The notes: generated from the letters alone by a model not told the origin. 64,000 nucleotides of DNA from Algimonas ampicilliniresistens (GCF_030159955.1 NZ_BSNK01000002.1:310001-374000), one strand, 5' to 3'; numbered from the stretch's first letter, positions 1 through 8,195 are shown. Numbers and translations: made by a program.

Positions 1-3
1 GAC

Positions 4-372
4 GTGATTAAAATTGGCGGTGTTATTGCTGTCGGAACGGTGGTGCTCAGTTTCATTTTTTGGACCGTGACCCATTGGCGAAGAAAGGGTTCAGTCCGTG
101 CGCCTATTCGGGGAGCAATCGCAGGGCTGCTTACGGCGCTCTGTGTCATCCCGCTTCCGGTCTTTGCGTGGAAACTGAAATCGGATGTTCTGGCTGCCTA
201 TGCCAATGACCAAACTCACCTCATCGCCGCTTTTTTTGAGGCGCTGCCGGCCGCGATAGGGACGGGTCTGCTGACCTTTGAGGTCATGACCAAAGCGTCT
301 CTAATCGCCATGGTTCTCAGCGTGGGTCTTGGTTATTCTGTGTCGCGCTGGGGTCCGGACCGGGCCGTCTAA
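4..372 (+). CDS. Hypothetical multi-pass membrane protein (possibly 5' partial)
   Basis: This 122-codon frame opens with GTG at the very edge of the window, so the true start may lie upstream. The product is hydrophobic, with probable transmembrane helices near residues 4-22, 37-56 and 80-113 and a basic loop (HWRRKG) after the first helix. I recognise no family. Its 3' end overlaps the convergent avidin-like gene by 56 bp, which is unusual but credible because both frames look like genuine protein. Function unknown; an integral inner-membrane protein is all the sequence supports. Confidence 0.55.
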   Translation: MIKIGGVIAVGTVVLSFIFWTVTHWRRKGSVRAPIRGAIAGLLTALCVIPLPVFAWKLKSDVLAAYANDQTHLIAAFFEALPAAIGTGLLTFEVMTKASLIAMVLSVGLGYSVSRWGPDRAV

Positions 373-760
373 ACGTCGCCGCACCAGCCGTGATCGAGCG
401 CCAGAGATCTTCGATCTCATCCTCTTCCGCAATGTCGCGCGTATGCTGCCAGAGTGTACGAATGAACTCGCCCTCTTCGTCCGCGCTCAACTGACCCGAC
501 CAGCTCGTGATCGAGCCAAAGCTGGTAAAGTTGACAGAAAATGCCACCACATCGCCCTGCGCCCAACCCGTCAGAGCGAATTGACTCTCCGCATCAGGTT
601 TGCCGAGTTCCGTCTGATAATACCCGCTTAGTGAGCCGTCTTCAGCGACTGAGATTTGAACTGCCGACCCGGCTTCATTAATCCAGAGACCGTCTAGATC
701 GTTTGCATAAGCGGCTTCACACCCGCCTAGCAGGATGGCCATGAGGGCGATTTTACGCAT
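317..760 (-). CDS. Avidin/streptavidin-family secreted lipoprotein
   Basis: A 147-aa protein with a short signal sequence and lipobox-like LGGC (Cys14), followed by one avidin fold. Aligned by eye to streptavidin, it keeps the beta-1 motif WINEAGS (Asn28, Ser32 = N23, S27), GYYQT (Tyr48, Thr50 = Y43, S45), SITSW (Ser83, Thr85, Trp87 = S88, T90, W92), TLW (Trp104 = W108) and W..(S).TAGAATF (Trp120 = W120). Streptavidin W79 is replaced by Phe78 and the biotin ureido ligand D128 by Ala128. Avidins bind biotin outside the cytoplasm; weaker binding or another ligand is possible here. The ATG overlaps the nhaC stop by 8 bp, so the gene is probably translationally coupled to it. Confidence 0.85.
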   Translation of the reverse strand: MRKIALMAILLGGCEAAYANDLDGLWINEAGSAVQISVAEDGSLSGYYQTELGKPDAESQFALTGWAQGDVVAFSVNFTSFGSITSWSGQLSADEEGEFIRTLWQHTRDIAEEDEIEDLWRSITAGAATFRRPGPDPSATQNNQDPR

Positions 761-2207
761 AGGTGAAACCCAGTACGAGATAGGCTGCGACAGTCACACC
801 CCCGGCCAGAAGCGCGTAGGGCAGTTGAGTCCTAATATGGTCGATATGATCGGAGCCCGATGCCATTGAGGCTATGATCGACGTGTCACTGGTGGGACTA
901 CAATGGTCGCCAAAGACGCCGCCGCCAATAGCTGCCGCAATGGCGAGTGAGGGATCGATACCGTAGCTAGCCGCCAGAGGCACGGCGATCGGGATCATGA
1001 TGGCAAACGTGCCCCAACTGGTCCCTGTCGAGAACGCGACGAAACAGCTAATTAAAAAGACAAGCGCGGGCATCAAAGCTGGAGACAAGAAGGCCGATGT
1101 GACCTCTGCCGTAAACACGCCCGTACCCAGCGTTCGGCACAGGCTGCCGAGCGCAAAGGCGAGCAGCATCAAGATGGCCAGCGGCAGCATGCCGCCCATG
1201 CCCTTGATCGCTGTGTCGGCGCTTTCACGGACGCCCAGCACACCTTGCGCCTTATAGAGAATGATGGCGAGCGCCACGGCGATTGAGGTCGAATAGAGTA
1301 TGGCAGACGAGCCCGAACCGTCCTGCATCCGCGCGAACCAGCTATCGCCTTCACCGGTCATAATCAGGAATATCGGCACTAATACGACCATTGTCAGGAT
1401 CGGCATGATCATGTTGAGCGCCCGCGGGGTTGCGCCGGGCGCAGGCGGAATGTCTGAAGCCTCATCCGAGATCATCGGGACAGCGCCCTCACGCAATAAT
1501 GTGCCCCTCGCTTCCGCTGTTTTCATCTCACCAATGTCGCGACGCGTCAGAATGACGACCAACAATATAACAATGATCAGCATAGGGTAGAAGTTGAACA
1601 GGGCCGCTTGGATTAATTGCGAGAAGGGCTGGCTCAATCCTTCAGCGGCAATCAATCCCATTAGATAGGCCCCCCAGGCATTGAATGGGATCAGCACGCA
1701 AGACGGGGCAGACCCCGTATCGGCAATCAAGGCCAGTTTTTCGCGCGGCATACCGAGCTTGTCTGTCACAGGCCGGAACAGAGTCCCGACCGTCAGGATT
1801 GAAATATTGCTTTCTATAAAAAGAAGCAGACCCATGCCCAAAGCGAACAGTTCCACCAGAACTCGCTGGTCTTTTGATTCCGCGCTCTTCACGCGCCGAT
1901 CCAGCCATGCCAGCAATCGTTCGATAAAACCCGCCACGCCGCCTGAACGCTGGATCAGCGCAATCAACGCCCCAATCACGAGCGTGAAAATAATGACTCG
2001 CGTATTGCCCGCATCCGAGAAGACCGCGACGGCGGCATCTATCGTGTCGAAAGTCGCGGTGATCGGATTGCCGCCCGCAAGGATCAGATAGCCTGATGCG
2101 ATACCGAGCCCGAGGCTTAAGAAAACTTGTCGCGTCAATAACGCTAAGCCAATGGCAAGAACGGGAGGGAGTAGCGACCACCACCCGGCAGTTTGTGAGA
2201 TATCCAT
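753..2207 (-). CDS. NhaC-family Na+/H+ antiporter
   Basis: A 484-aa polytopic inner-membrane protein with about a dozen hydrophobic segments. The glycine-rich transport core GGGVFGDHCSPTSDTSI near residues 425-445 is typical of the NhaC/YuiF ion antiporter superfamily, as is the repeated fold with FIESNISILTVGT and GTSWGTFAIMIP segments. Members exchange sodium (or amino acids and dicarboxylates in some branches) for protons; the exact substrate cannot be read from sequence. It is the first gene of a two-gene unit with the avidin-like gene and is divergent from the peptide exporter operon across about 100 bp. Confidence 0.85.
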   Translation of the reverse strand: MDISQTAGWWSLLPPVLAIGLALLTRQVFLSLGLGIASGYLILAGGNPITATFDTIDAAVAVFSDAGNTRVIIFTLVIGALIALIQRSGGVAGFIERLLAWLDRRVKSAESKDQRVLVELFALGMGLLLFIESNISILTVGTLFRPVTDKLGMPREKLALIADTGSAPSCVLIPFNAWGAYLMGLIAAEGLSQPFSQLIQAALFNFYPMLIIVILLVVILTRRDIGEMKTAEARGTLLREGAVPMISDEASDIPPAPGATPRALNMIMPILTMVVLVPIFLIMTGEGDSWFARMQDGSGSSAILYSTSIAVALAIILYKAQGVLGVRESADTAIKGMGGMLPLAILMLLAFALGSLCRTLGTGVFTAEVTSAFLSPALMPALVFLISCFVAFSTGTSWGTFAIMIPIAVPLAASYGIDPSLAIAAAIGGGVFGDHCSPTSDTSIIASMASGSDHIDHIRTQLPYALLAGGVTVAAYLVLGFTYA

Positions 2208-2234
2208 GACACGCGCTTTGCCCCCCCGACGCGC

Positions 2235-2263
2235 GCTTTACAAGTCGGACGCTTTACTTGTTC
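2235..2263. promoter_or_regulatory. Repeats in the divergent nhaC / peptide-exporter promoter region
   Basis: GCTTTAC occurs twice 16 bp apart (2235-2241, 2251-2257), and ACAAGT (2240-2245) and ACTTGT (2256-2261) form an inverted repeat with a 10-bp spacer. The 8-mer ACTTGTTC (2256-2263) recurs exactly upstream of the leader-peptide gene (4643-4650). This suggests an operator for a regulator shared by the exporter operon and the peptide gene; no clear -10/-35 pair was identified. Confidence 0.4.
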
Positions 2264-2309
2264 CGCCGGGACGCTAGGCGTGATTCATGCGTCGAAAGGG
2301 GGCAGCGCC

Positions 2310-2501
2310 ATGAGTCAGCTATTCCGTAAAGAAGCGATGGAGCGACGGTCGCGCGCTTTATTCGGGGAGGTCGTGTTGCGTGGACCCTTACCCGCATGGG
2401 CTGTGATTGGACTACTTCTAGCCAGTTGTGGGCTCATCGCCGCAATTCTCTTTGGTATTCGCGTTGATGGCGAGACCGTCTGGACCTGGCTCAATGGCTA
2501 A
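2310..2501 (+). CDS. Truncated HlyD/CvaA-type membrane fusion protein (N-terminal stump)
   Basis: The 63-aa product starts like the CvaA/HlyD adaptor of bacteriocin exporters: MSQLFRKEAMERRS, then FGEVVLRGPLP, one transmembrane helix (about residues 27-49) and only 13 residues after it before the stop. The normal periplasmic hairpin and lipoyl/beta-barrel parts (about 350 residues) are absent and no remnant is visible, because the exporter gene starts at once. The ATG at 2310 follows AAAGGGGG at a 7-nt spacing, a strong ribosome-binding site, so the stump looks expressed. It probably contacts the ABC exporter in the membrane without bridging to an outer-membrane channel. It could instead be a decaying remnant. 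Confidence 0.65.
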   Translation: MSQLFRKEAMERRSRALFGEVVLRGPLPAWAVIGLLLASCGLIAAILFGIRVDGETVWTWLNG

Positions 2502-2517
2502 ATTTTTTGGGGCTGAT

Positions 2518-4596
2518 ATGTTCAAGCCAAAACTTCCAGTCATTCTTCAAACCGAAATGACGGAATGTGGCTTGGCCTGCCTTGCCATGGTGTCACGCTT
2601 TCACGGTCATGATGTCGACCTCAACAGTCTGCGCGAGAAATATTTACTCTCCATGCGCGGCACGTCGCTTAAGCAAATTATCAAGATCGCCGGCGAACTT
2701 TCGCTTTCGCCGCGCGCCTTGCGGGTTGATCTCGACCAACTTCATAAACTGGCCACACCTGCCATCCTGCATTGGGATCTGAACCATTTTGTCGTGTTGA
2801 AAGGTGTGCGCGGCGACCGCGTGGAAATCCACGATCCCGGCATTGGCAAACGGGTGCTTCCGCTCGCTAAGGTTTCCGACCATTTCACGGGCGTGGCGTT
2901 GGAATTGTCGCCTGCGGCCGAGTTTCAACCGATCACTGACCGTATTCGACCAAAACTGTCTGATCTCTGGTCATCACTGGTCGGGGCGAAGCGCGCTGTG
3001 GCGCAGACACTTCTTTTATCGCTGGCCCTGCTGGCGACCATCTTGATCTCTCCGTTTCTCTTCCAGCTGATCGTCGATGCCGTTCTGCCTTCGCCGCAAA
3101 CTCCGGACGGAGACCGTAGTCTGTTGATTGCGCTAGCCATTGGTTTTGGTGGATTGGCGGTCATGCGCGCACTTGTTGAAGCGGCGCGGGGCTACACAAT
3201 CGTGACCTTTGGCGCGCAGCTATCCCGGCAAATGGTCGGTAACATCTTCCGCCACCTGGTCCGCTTGCCTGTCCGTTATTTTGAGCGTCGCCATGTCGGC
3301 GACATTATTAGTCGGATGAATTCGACCCAGCCCATTCAGGAGGCTCTGAGCCAATCCGTTGTCGCAGTTCTGATTGATGGGGCGATGGCGCTACTCATGC
3401 TGGGCGTGATGATCCTGTTCTCGCCCCTGCTGGCGCTGATCGTCATCATAACGTCCGCTCTGCTCATGCTCGCCACTCTGCTGATTTACCCGAAACTGCG
3501 CAGCACGCAGGAAGAAGCTATCTATGCGCGCGCGCTGGAGAATAGCCATGTCATTGAAAGCATTCGCGCATCGACTACCGTCAAACTATTTGGGCGCGAA
3601 GCCGAACGCGAAGCCAGCTGGGCCAATCTGTTCACCGATTTCATCAATGCCGATGTGGGTCATCAGCGCTGGCAGGTGACGCAAACCTTTGCCCAAACTT
3701 TGATGATTGGCTTGCAGGTTGTGGCCGTCGTCGTAGCCGCCGCGTGGATGATGACCCAATCGGATTCCACCTTCACTGTGGGGATGCTCGTCGCCTTCTT
3801 GATTTATCGACAATATTTCGCTGACGCGGTGGTGCAGCTCGTCACCAAGGGCAATGAGTTCAGGTTGCTCTCGCTTCATCTCGACCGCTTGGCGGACATA
3901 GTTCACGCCGCACCGGAACGAGCGGCAGATGGCTATGAACCGCTCGGTGAGTTGAAGGGACGTGTGACGCTCGACCATGTCACTTTTGCCTATTCGCCCG
4001 AAGACCCGATTGTCGTGAAAGATTTTAGTTTGGACATCGCGCCCGGCGAAATGGTGACGCTGACCGGACCCTCTGGTGGCGGGAAGACCACGCTGATGAA
4101 GCTGATGCTGGGTCTGTATGCGCCCATTGAGGGCCAAGTGCAGGTCGATGGCCGCGATCTGACAACCATTGATCCGAACGATTGGCGAAGCCGCGTGGGC
4201 GTGGTCATGCAGGATGATCGGCTCCTATCGGGAACGATTGCGGATAATATCGCCTTCTTCGACCCAGAGATTGACATGCAGCGTGTCATGCGGGCGGCGA
4301 ACGCGGCGCGTATTCACGATACTATCGCGACGATCCCGATGAACTACCTCGCCTTGATCGGGGATATGGGGTCGATCTTATCGGGCGGTCAGAAGCAACG
4401 TCTTTTGCTGGCGCGCGCGCTCTATCAGCAGCCGGATGTGCTATTTCTCGATGAAGGAACAGCGAATTTGGATGTTGAAACTGAGGGCGAAATCGTTGCG
4501 CTTGTCGCTGGTTTGAAGATTACGCGGGTCATCGTCGCGCACAGGCCCGCCTTTTTGGAGGCGAGTGATCGCGTCATCCACGTGTCACAATCATAG
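2518..4596 (+). CDS. C39-peptidase-containing ABC exporter of a double-glycine peptide (PCAT)
   Basis: This 692-aa protein joins three domains. An N-terminal C39 peptidase (residues 1-125) has oxyanion Gln11, catalytic Cys17 in TECGLAC, His90 in NHFVVL and Asp106 in IHDP. A six-helix exporter domain follows (about 150-420). The ATPase has Walker A GPSGGGKTT near 517, signature LSGGQ near 621, Walker B VLFLDEG near 641 and an H-loop AHRP. Such proteins cut leaders after Gly-Gly and export the core peptide. The frame extends to 2428, but ATG 2518 (or 2494, overlapping the upstream stop) fits family starts. It is coupled to the HlyD stump and followed about 200 bp later by a matching leader-peptide gene. 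Confidence 0.92.
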   Translation: MFKPKLPVILQTEMTECGLACLAMVSRFHGHDVDLNSLREKYLLSMRGTSLKQIIKIAGELSLSPRALRVDLDQLHKLATPAILHWDLNHFVVLKGVRGDRVEIHDPGIGKRVLPLAKVSDHFTGVALELSPAAEFQPITDRIRPKLSDLWSSLVGAKRAVAQTLLLSLALLATILISPFLFQLIVDAVLPSPQTPDGDRSLLIALAIGFGGLAVMRALVEAARGYTIVTFGAQLSRQMVGNIFRHLVRLPVRYFERRHVGDIISRMNSTQPIQEALSQSVVAVLIDGAMALLMLGVMILFSPLLALIVIITSALLMLATLLIYPKLRSTQEEAIYARALENSHVIESIRASTTVKLFGREAEREASWANLFTDFINADVGHQRWQVTQTFAQTLMIGLQVVAVVVAAAWMMTQSDSTFTVGMLVAFLIYRQYFADAVVQLVTKGNEFRLLSLHLDRLADIVHAAPERAADGYEPLGELKGRVTLDHVTFAYSPEDPIVVKDFSLDIAPGEMVTLTGPSGGGKTTLMKLMLGLYAPIEGQVQVDGRDLTTIDPNDWRSRVGVVMQDDRLLSGTIADNIAFFDPEIDMQRVMRAANAARIHDTIATIPMNYLALIGDMGSILSGGQKQRLLLARALYQQPDVLFLDEGTANLDVETEGEIVALVAGLKITRVIVAHRPAFLEASDRVIHVSQS

Positions 4597-4616
4597 TTAA
4601 CATAAAATTTATCTGC

Positions 4617-4648
4617 AACTTGTAAGAGAACTTGTCTTTAAAACTTGT
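4617..4648 (+). promoter_or_regulatory. Three AACTTGT direct repeats upstream of the leader-peptide gene
   Basis: AACTTGT occurs at 4617-4623, 4629-4635 and 4642-4648, spaced 12 and 13 bp. A possible -10 element, TACAAT, lies at 4674-4679 with no good -35 box, which would suit activator-dependent transcription from sites placed upstream. The same core appears in the exporter operon promoter region at 2256-2263. The 207-bp intergenic stretch is AT-rich compared with its neighbours. Confidence 0.5.
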
Positions 4649-4803
4649 TCAGCGTGTTGGGAACCGATGCATTTACAATGCGTTAACTATGATAAGTGCC
4701 ATTTCGAGCCATTTTTCGCTTGAGGCACGTACTGACGATTTGCTTAGGTCGTCATCCGTGATCGGAATCCTCCGGTTGCGTCACACAAAGAGGATCAACA
4801 CAC

Positions 4804-4878
4804 ATGCGTGAACTCACTGTTGAAGAACTCGAAGTCGTCACCGGTGGCCTGCCCATCGTTATTGACGGCGAGTGGTAG
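4804..4878 (+). CDS. Double-glycine leader peptide precursor, 24 aa with 9-residue core
   Basis: This short frame encodes the leader MRELTVEELEVVTGG followed by the core LPIVIDGEW and a stop. The leader matches the class recognised by C39 peptidases: M-R-E-L-T, hydrophobics at the -4, -7 and -12 style positions (Val, Leu, Leu) and Gly-Gly before the cut. GAGGA lies about 9 nt before the ATG and a strong terminator follows 44 bp after the stop, making a compact monocistronic unit. Nine residues is very short for a bacteriocin and closer to a signalling peptide. The core is acidic and hydrophobic, with no Cys, Ser or Thr for lanthionine or disulfide modification. It lies between a C39 exporter and a sensor kinase. 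Confidence 0.8.
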   Translation: MRELTVEELEVVTGGLPIVIDGEW

Positions 4879-4922
4879 ACACTCTGGCAGCTAAGGCTGC
4901 CCCCTGAATATGTGGACGCAAA

Positions 4923-4946
4923 CCCGCTCTCAGAGCGGGTTTTTTT
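4923..4946 (+). terminator. Rho-independent terminator of the leader-peptide gene
   Basis: CCCGCTC (4923-4929), loop TCA, GAGCGGG (4933-4939), then seven T residues (4940-4946). It separates the peptide gene from the histidine kinase, which therefore needs its own promoter or read-through. Confidence 0.9.
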
Positions 4947-5030
4947 ATGGCCGCAAACGGCTCGCCTTCCCAAAAACGAAGATACGCTTCCTTAAGGCAA
5001 ACATCGTATCAGACTGTCATTGGGACCGAT

Positions 5031-7706
5031 GTGACTACAGCTCTGCGATATCTCCTTCTAGCGACCCTCATAGCCATAGGGTTACCCATGACAGTGTGGG
5101 CGCAGCAAGCCGAGCCCTATTCGACCGACTCCGTTCTCCAATTTTTTGAACAAACGCAGACCCTTCCGGCTCCGGATCAGGTCCAAAAGGTTGAAATCGA
5201 GAGCCGCTCGGTCGCCCTCATGGATGACGTCATCGAGTCTGTTGCGAATAATGACGTCGAACGTCTCTCAGCAGCCATCAAAAAAGCGCGAGGTCTTCAG
5301 GGTGTCAATGAAAGCGATTGGCCAACTGCGCTTCGTCTCGCCGAAGGTGTTCTTGAGGCTCTAAATTCGACAACGGAGTCCAGAAATAGCGATCAGCTCC
5401 TCCAATTCCTTGATGATTTCGACGCGCAAGGGAACTGGTATGTCCAGTCTTTGGCTCAGAGTATCTCGGGATACATCTTTATTACGCGCAATCAGCTTCT
5501 CGTCGCAGCCCGTTACATCGATGACGCAATGCAACTCATCCCAACCGAACTGTCTGACCGTGTAACCAATGCGCGACTTCGGACGTCGGACATCTCGATG
5601 ATTCTACATGGCGCGCAGGGCAATCCTCAGTTCCTTCTGGAAGCCGCAAAAGTGCAGCGCGACGTCAAGGCTGAGATTGGCGAGACGATCAATCGCTATG
5701 AATTGATGACAAATTTTGTGTTCACGCTCAACCGGGTCCGGGATTTTGAAGGGGCCGCCAAAATTGCCGAATTATTAGTCCTAGAAGACCGTCCCGAAGA
5801 CAGTCTTCCGGGCCTCGCTGAAGGCTATATGGCAGAAACGTTCAACGAATTGCACGATTACGCCAGAGCCCGACAATTGTCCGAGCGCGCCCTAGCCTTG
5901 TCCGAATATCCAGTGGTCGTGACACGCGCCAATTATATGTTGGTCGTCGCCCTCGCCGGCTTAGGGCGGGAAGATGAAGCCCATGCCATCATGGATGAAC
6001 AGGGGTGGGACCATGACCATGACGCGCTGCTAACCCAGATTAACGCGCAGGCGATCCTGCATGCCGAAGCATTACTCGCCATGCATCGAAGCGACCCGAA
6101 ATTTGCCTTGTCGCTAATGAAGCGCCGCACCGACCTTCTGGTTCAGCGCGTTCAGCGCTCCAACTCCGCCGACATGACCTCCTTGTTGAGCAATCTAGAG
6201 AACACGCGCGAACGTCAGTCTGAACGCGAGAGCGCCATTCAACGTGAGGCCGAATTAAGAGCAGTTCAGCTTGAGCAGAAAACGAATTTGAACAGATTAC
6301 TTTGGGCGTTGATCGCTGTGCTCACTATCGCCTTCAATCTGCTGCTCGCCTTCCTGCGTTACCGCGAACGTCTCAGCGGCAAGGTTCAGGGACTACAGAA
6401 AGACGCGCTGTCTGCCGAGAAGATGAAAACGGAATTCCTCGGCGTCATCAATCATGAACTGCGCACGCCGCTGAACGGCATCATCGGGATCAGCGACGCC
6501 ATGATTCATCATGCCAAAGATCCGACGATGCAGGCTCAAGCGTCCGCCGTGCAGGAAAGTGGTCAGCTCCTCTTCGATCTACTTGATAGCCTGATCACCA
6601 TGTCGACCATTGAAGGCAATCGACTGACGCTCGAAACGGAAGCGGCTAACCTGTCCAAGGCGATCGCGAATGAAGCTCAAGATTGGGCCGCACCGGCTGA
6701 GAAAAAAGGGCTTACATTCACAACCTTCATCGCGCCTGAACTAAGCGAAACAGTGATCGCAGACGAAAAGCGTCTACGCCAATGCGTCCGCTTCATGCTC
6801 TCCAATGCGGTGCGCTTTACGCATGATGGCCGCATACATCTTCATGCGACAGCAGCACCGGATGCCGAAGGTGATTTGGCTGTCAAAATCATCGTCGCCG
6901 ATACAGGTCAGGGCATGAGTGAGGACGTGCAGTCCCGCCTCTTCAAACCCTTCTTGCAAGCCGATGCGATGATGACACGCAAATATGGTGGTGCAGGCCT
7001 GAGCCTCGCAATCGGACGTAAGCTCGCCCGTATGATGGATGGTGATCTTGATGTGACATCCCGCGAAGGCGCGGGATCAGAGTTTGTGCTGACTGCCAAA
7101 CTCCCCATCGCCACCCCCGTAGCAGCAACCAAAGCAGCAACCAAAGCAGCCAAATCTAACTCTGCTGAAATCCACCCTATAAAAGTAGAGAAGACCTCTG
7201 CCGTTCCACCTCAAACTTTAGGATCTGTGCCAACGCTCATCTTGGACGATGTTGTCGAACCGGAAGAGATCATCGACTTGATGCTAGAAGAACAACTCTT
7301 TAGCCCGCCGGCCGGTTCTGAGACCCGTATGACTGTTCTTCTCGGTGATGATGGCGGCGTACAAACTCAAGACCTGCGGTCATCCCTCCAAGATTTGGGA
7401 TGTCGTTGTGTTCAAGCCGAGACGAGCCCTCAGCTTCTCAAGCGATTGGACGACCGCCAAATTGATGTCGTCATGCTGAACGTGCAGCTATCCGGTCTAG
7501 ACGCCGTCGATACGATTGTGGAAATTCGCCAACGCAGCGATCAAGGCTATCCCATACTGATTGTCGGTCTCGTTGCTGATGAAAGTCCGGCGATAAAGGC
7601 CAAGCTGTTCTCAGCCGGTGCAGACTTATTGCTTGATCTCCCGCTCAAGCCAAACCGCTTGGCTGATGCGTTGCAACAGGCCCGGTCGCTCCGCACGGCC
7701 GCTTAA
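5031..7706 (+). CDS. Periplasmic-sensing hybrid histidine kinase with degenerate receiver
   Basis: I choose GTG 5031 (891 aa), because the frame opening at ATG 4947 sits on the terminator T-run and would place 28 polar residues ahead of the signal sequence. In 891-aa numbering there is a signal peptide ending VWA|Q near 24, a large helical TPR-like periplasmic domain (to about 400), a coiled coil, one transmembrane helix (423-442), HisKA with His475 in INHELRTPLNG, and an HATPase with NAVRF, DTGQGMS and GGAGLSL. The C-terminal receiver-like domain has Asp773/Asp774 and Lys873 but Asn817 in place of the phosphorylated Asp (MLNVQLSG). No response-regulator gene adjoins. The peptide exported next door is a plausible ligand, by inference. 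Confidence 0.85.
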   Translation: MTTALRYLLLATLIAIGLPMTVWAQQAEPYSTDSVLQFFEQTQTLPAPDQVQKVEIESRSVALMDDVIESVANNDVERLSAAIKKARGLQGVNESDWPTALRLAEGVLEALNSTTESRNSDQLLQFLDDFDAQGNWYVQSLAQSISGYIFITRNQLLVAARYIDDAMQLIPTELSDRVTNARLRTSDISMILHGAQGNPQFLLEAAKVQRDVKAEIGETINRYELMTNFVFTLNRVRDFEGAAKIAELLVLEDRPEDSLPGLAEGYMAETFNELHDYARARQLSERALALSEYPVVVTRANYMLVVALAGLGREDEAHAIMDEQGWDHDHDALLTQINAQAILHAEALLAMHRSDPKFALSLMKRRTDLLVQRVQRSNSADMTSLLSNLENTRERQSERESAIQREAELRAVQLEQKTNLNRLLWALIAVLTIAFNLLLAFLRYRERLSGKVQGLQKDALSAEKMKTEFLGVINHELRTPLNGIIGISDAMIHHAKDPTMQAQASAVQESGQLLFDLLDSLITMSTIEGNRLTLETEAANLSKAIANEAQDWAAPAEKKGLTFTTFIAPELSETVIADEKRLRQCVRFMLSNAVRFTHDGRIHLHATAAPDAEGDLAVKIIVADTGQGMSEDVQSRLFKPFLQADAMMTRKYGGAGLSLAIGRKLARMMDGDLDVTSREGAGSEFVLTAKLPIATPVAATKAATKAAKSNSAEIHPIKVEKTSAVPPQTLGSVPTLILDDVVEPEEIIDLMLEEQLFSPPAGSETRMTVLLGDDGGVQTQDLRSSLQDLGCRCVQAETSPQLLKRLDDRQIDVVMLNVQLSGLDAVDTIVEIRQRSDQGYPILIVGLVADESPAIKAKLFSAGADLLLDLPLKPNRLADALQQARSLRTAA

Positions 7707-7712
7707 ACCGGC

Positions 7713-8195
7713 CTAGGTCTCGCGCGGCTGACTGGCACTTTGACGCGCCGTGAGCATTGCAAAAACCAACCCGCCAACTGCGCCCGCAATCATCTGTAAG
7801 CCAATGCCGAACCCGTCACGCGCGCCCGCGATCATATGAATATCAAAGAAGGCTTGTTTCATCGCCATCAGCATAACCAACATAGCCACAGCACCCGCCA
7901 CAGCGAAGATGATCCACCGTCCGAAACCCGCCAATCGGTAGACGAGTAGTCCAAACAAATAAGCCACCAACATCCCGATTGCGATGAAGATGATATAAAA
8001 TGAGCCGAGACGGAAAACATCATAGGCGCTCATAGCCAGCCGTTCCCCTAAACCGATCTCAGCGCCGATCCCGTTCAATCGGCCAATCACCGCTTGAGTC
8101 TGTAGCAGCACAGCCAAAACTGTTGTGGCGACCGCTCCCGCTAGCCATGACGGGATAAAGCGACCGATAGCCCGGCCTGTTGTCAAAATGCCCAT
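7713..8195 (-). CDS. Hypothetical four-helix membrane protein
   Basis: The 160-aa product has four probable transmembrane helices (about residues 13-32, 63-86, 91-115 and 130-150) and a polar C-terminal tail. GAGGAG precedes the ATG by 8 nt, so the start is well supported. It converges with the histidine kinase gene, leaving 6 bp between the stops. I do not recognise a family and infer only an inner-membrane location. Confidence 0.7.
   Translation of the reverse strand: MGILTTGRAIGRFIPSWLAGAVATTVLAVLLQTQAVIGRLNGIGAEIGLGERLAMSAYDVFRLGSFYIIFIAIGMLVAYLFGLLVYRLAGFGRWIIFAVAGAVAMLVMLMAMKQAFFDIHMIAGARDGFGIGLQMIAGAVGGLVFAMLTARQSASQPRET

Noticed and set aside
4597-4611. TTAA-N7-TTTA resembling a CtrA site after the exporter gene
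   Set aside because: The second half-site is imperfect and such AT-rich matches are frequent.
4667-4723. 18-codon frame starting ATGCATTTACAATGC upstream of the leader-peptide gene
   Set aside because: No convincing ribosome-binding site and no Gly-Gly or other recognised feature; it overlaps likely promoter elements.
4947-5030. Longest-frame start of the histidine kinase at ATG 4947
   Set aside because: It sits on the terminator T-run and would give 28 polar residues ahead of the signal peptide; GTG 5031 is preferred.
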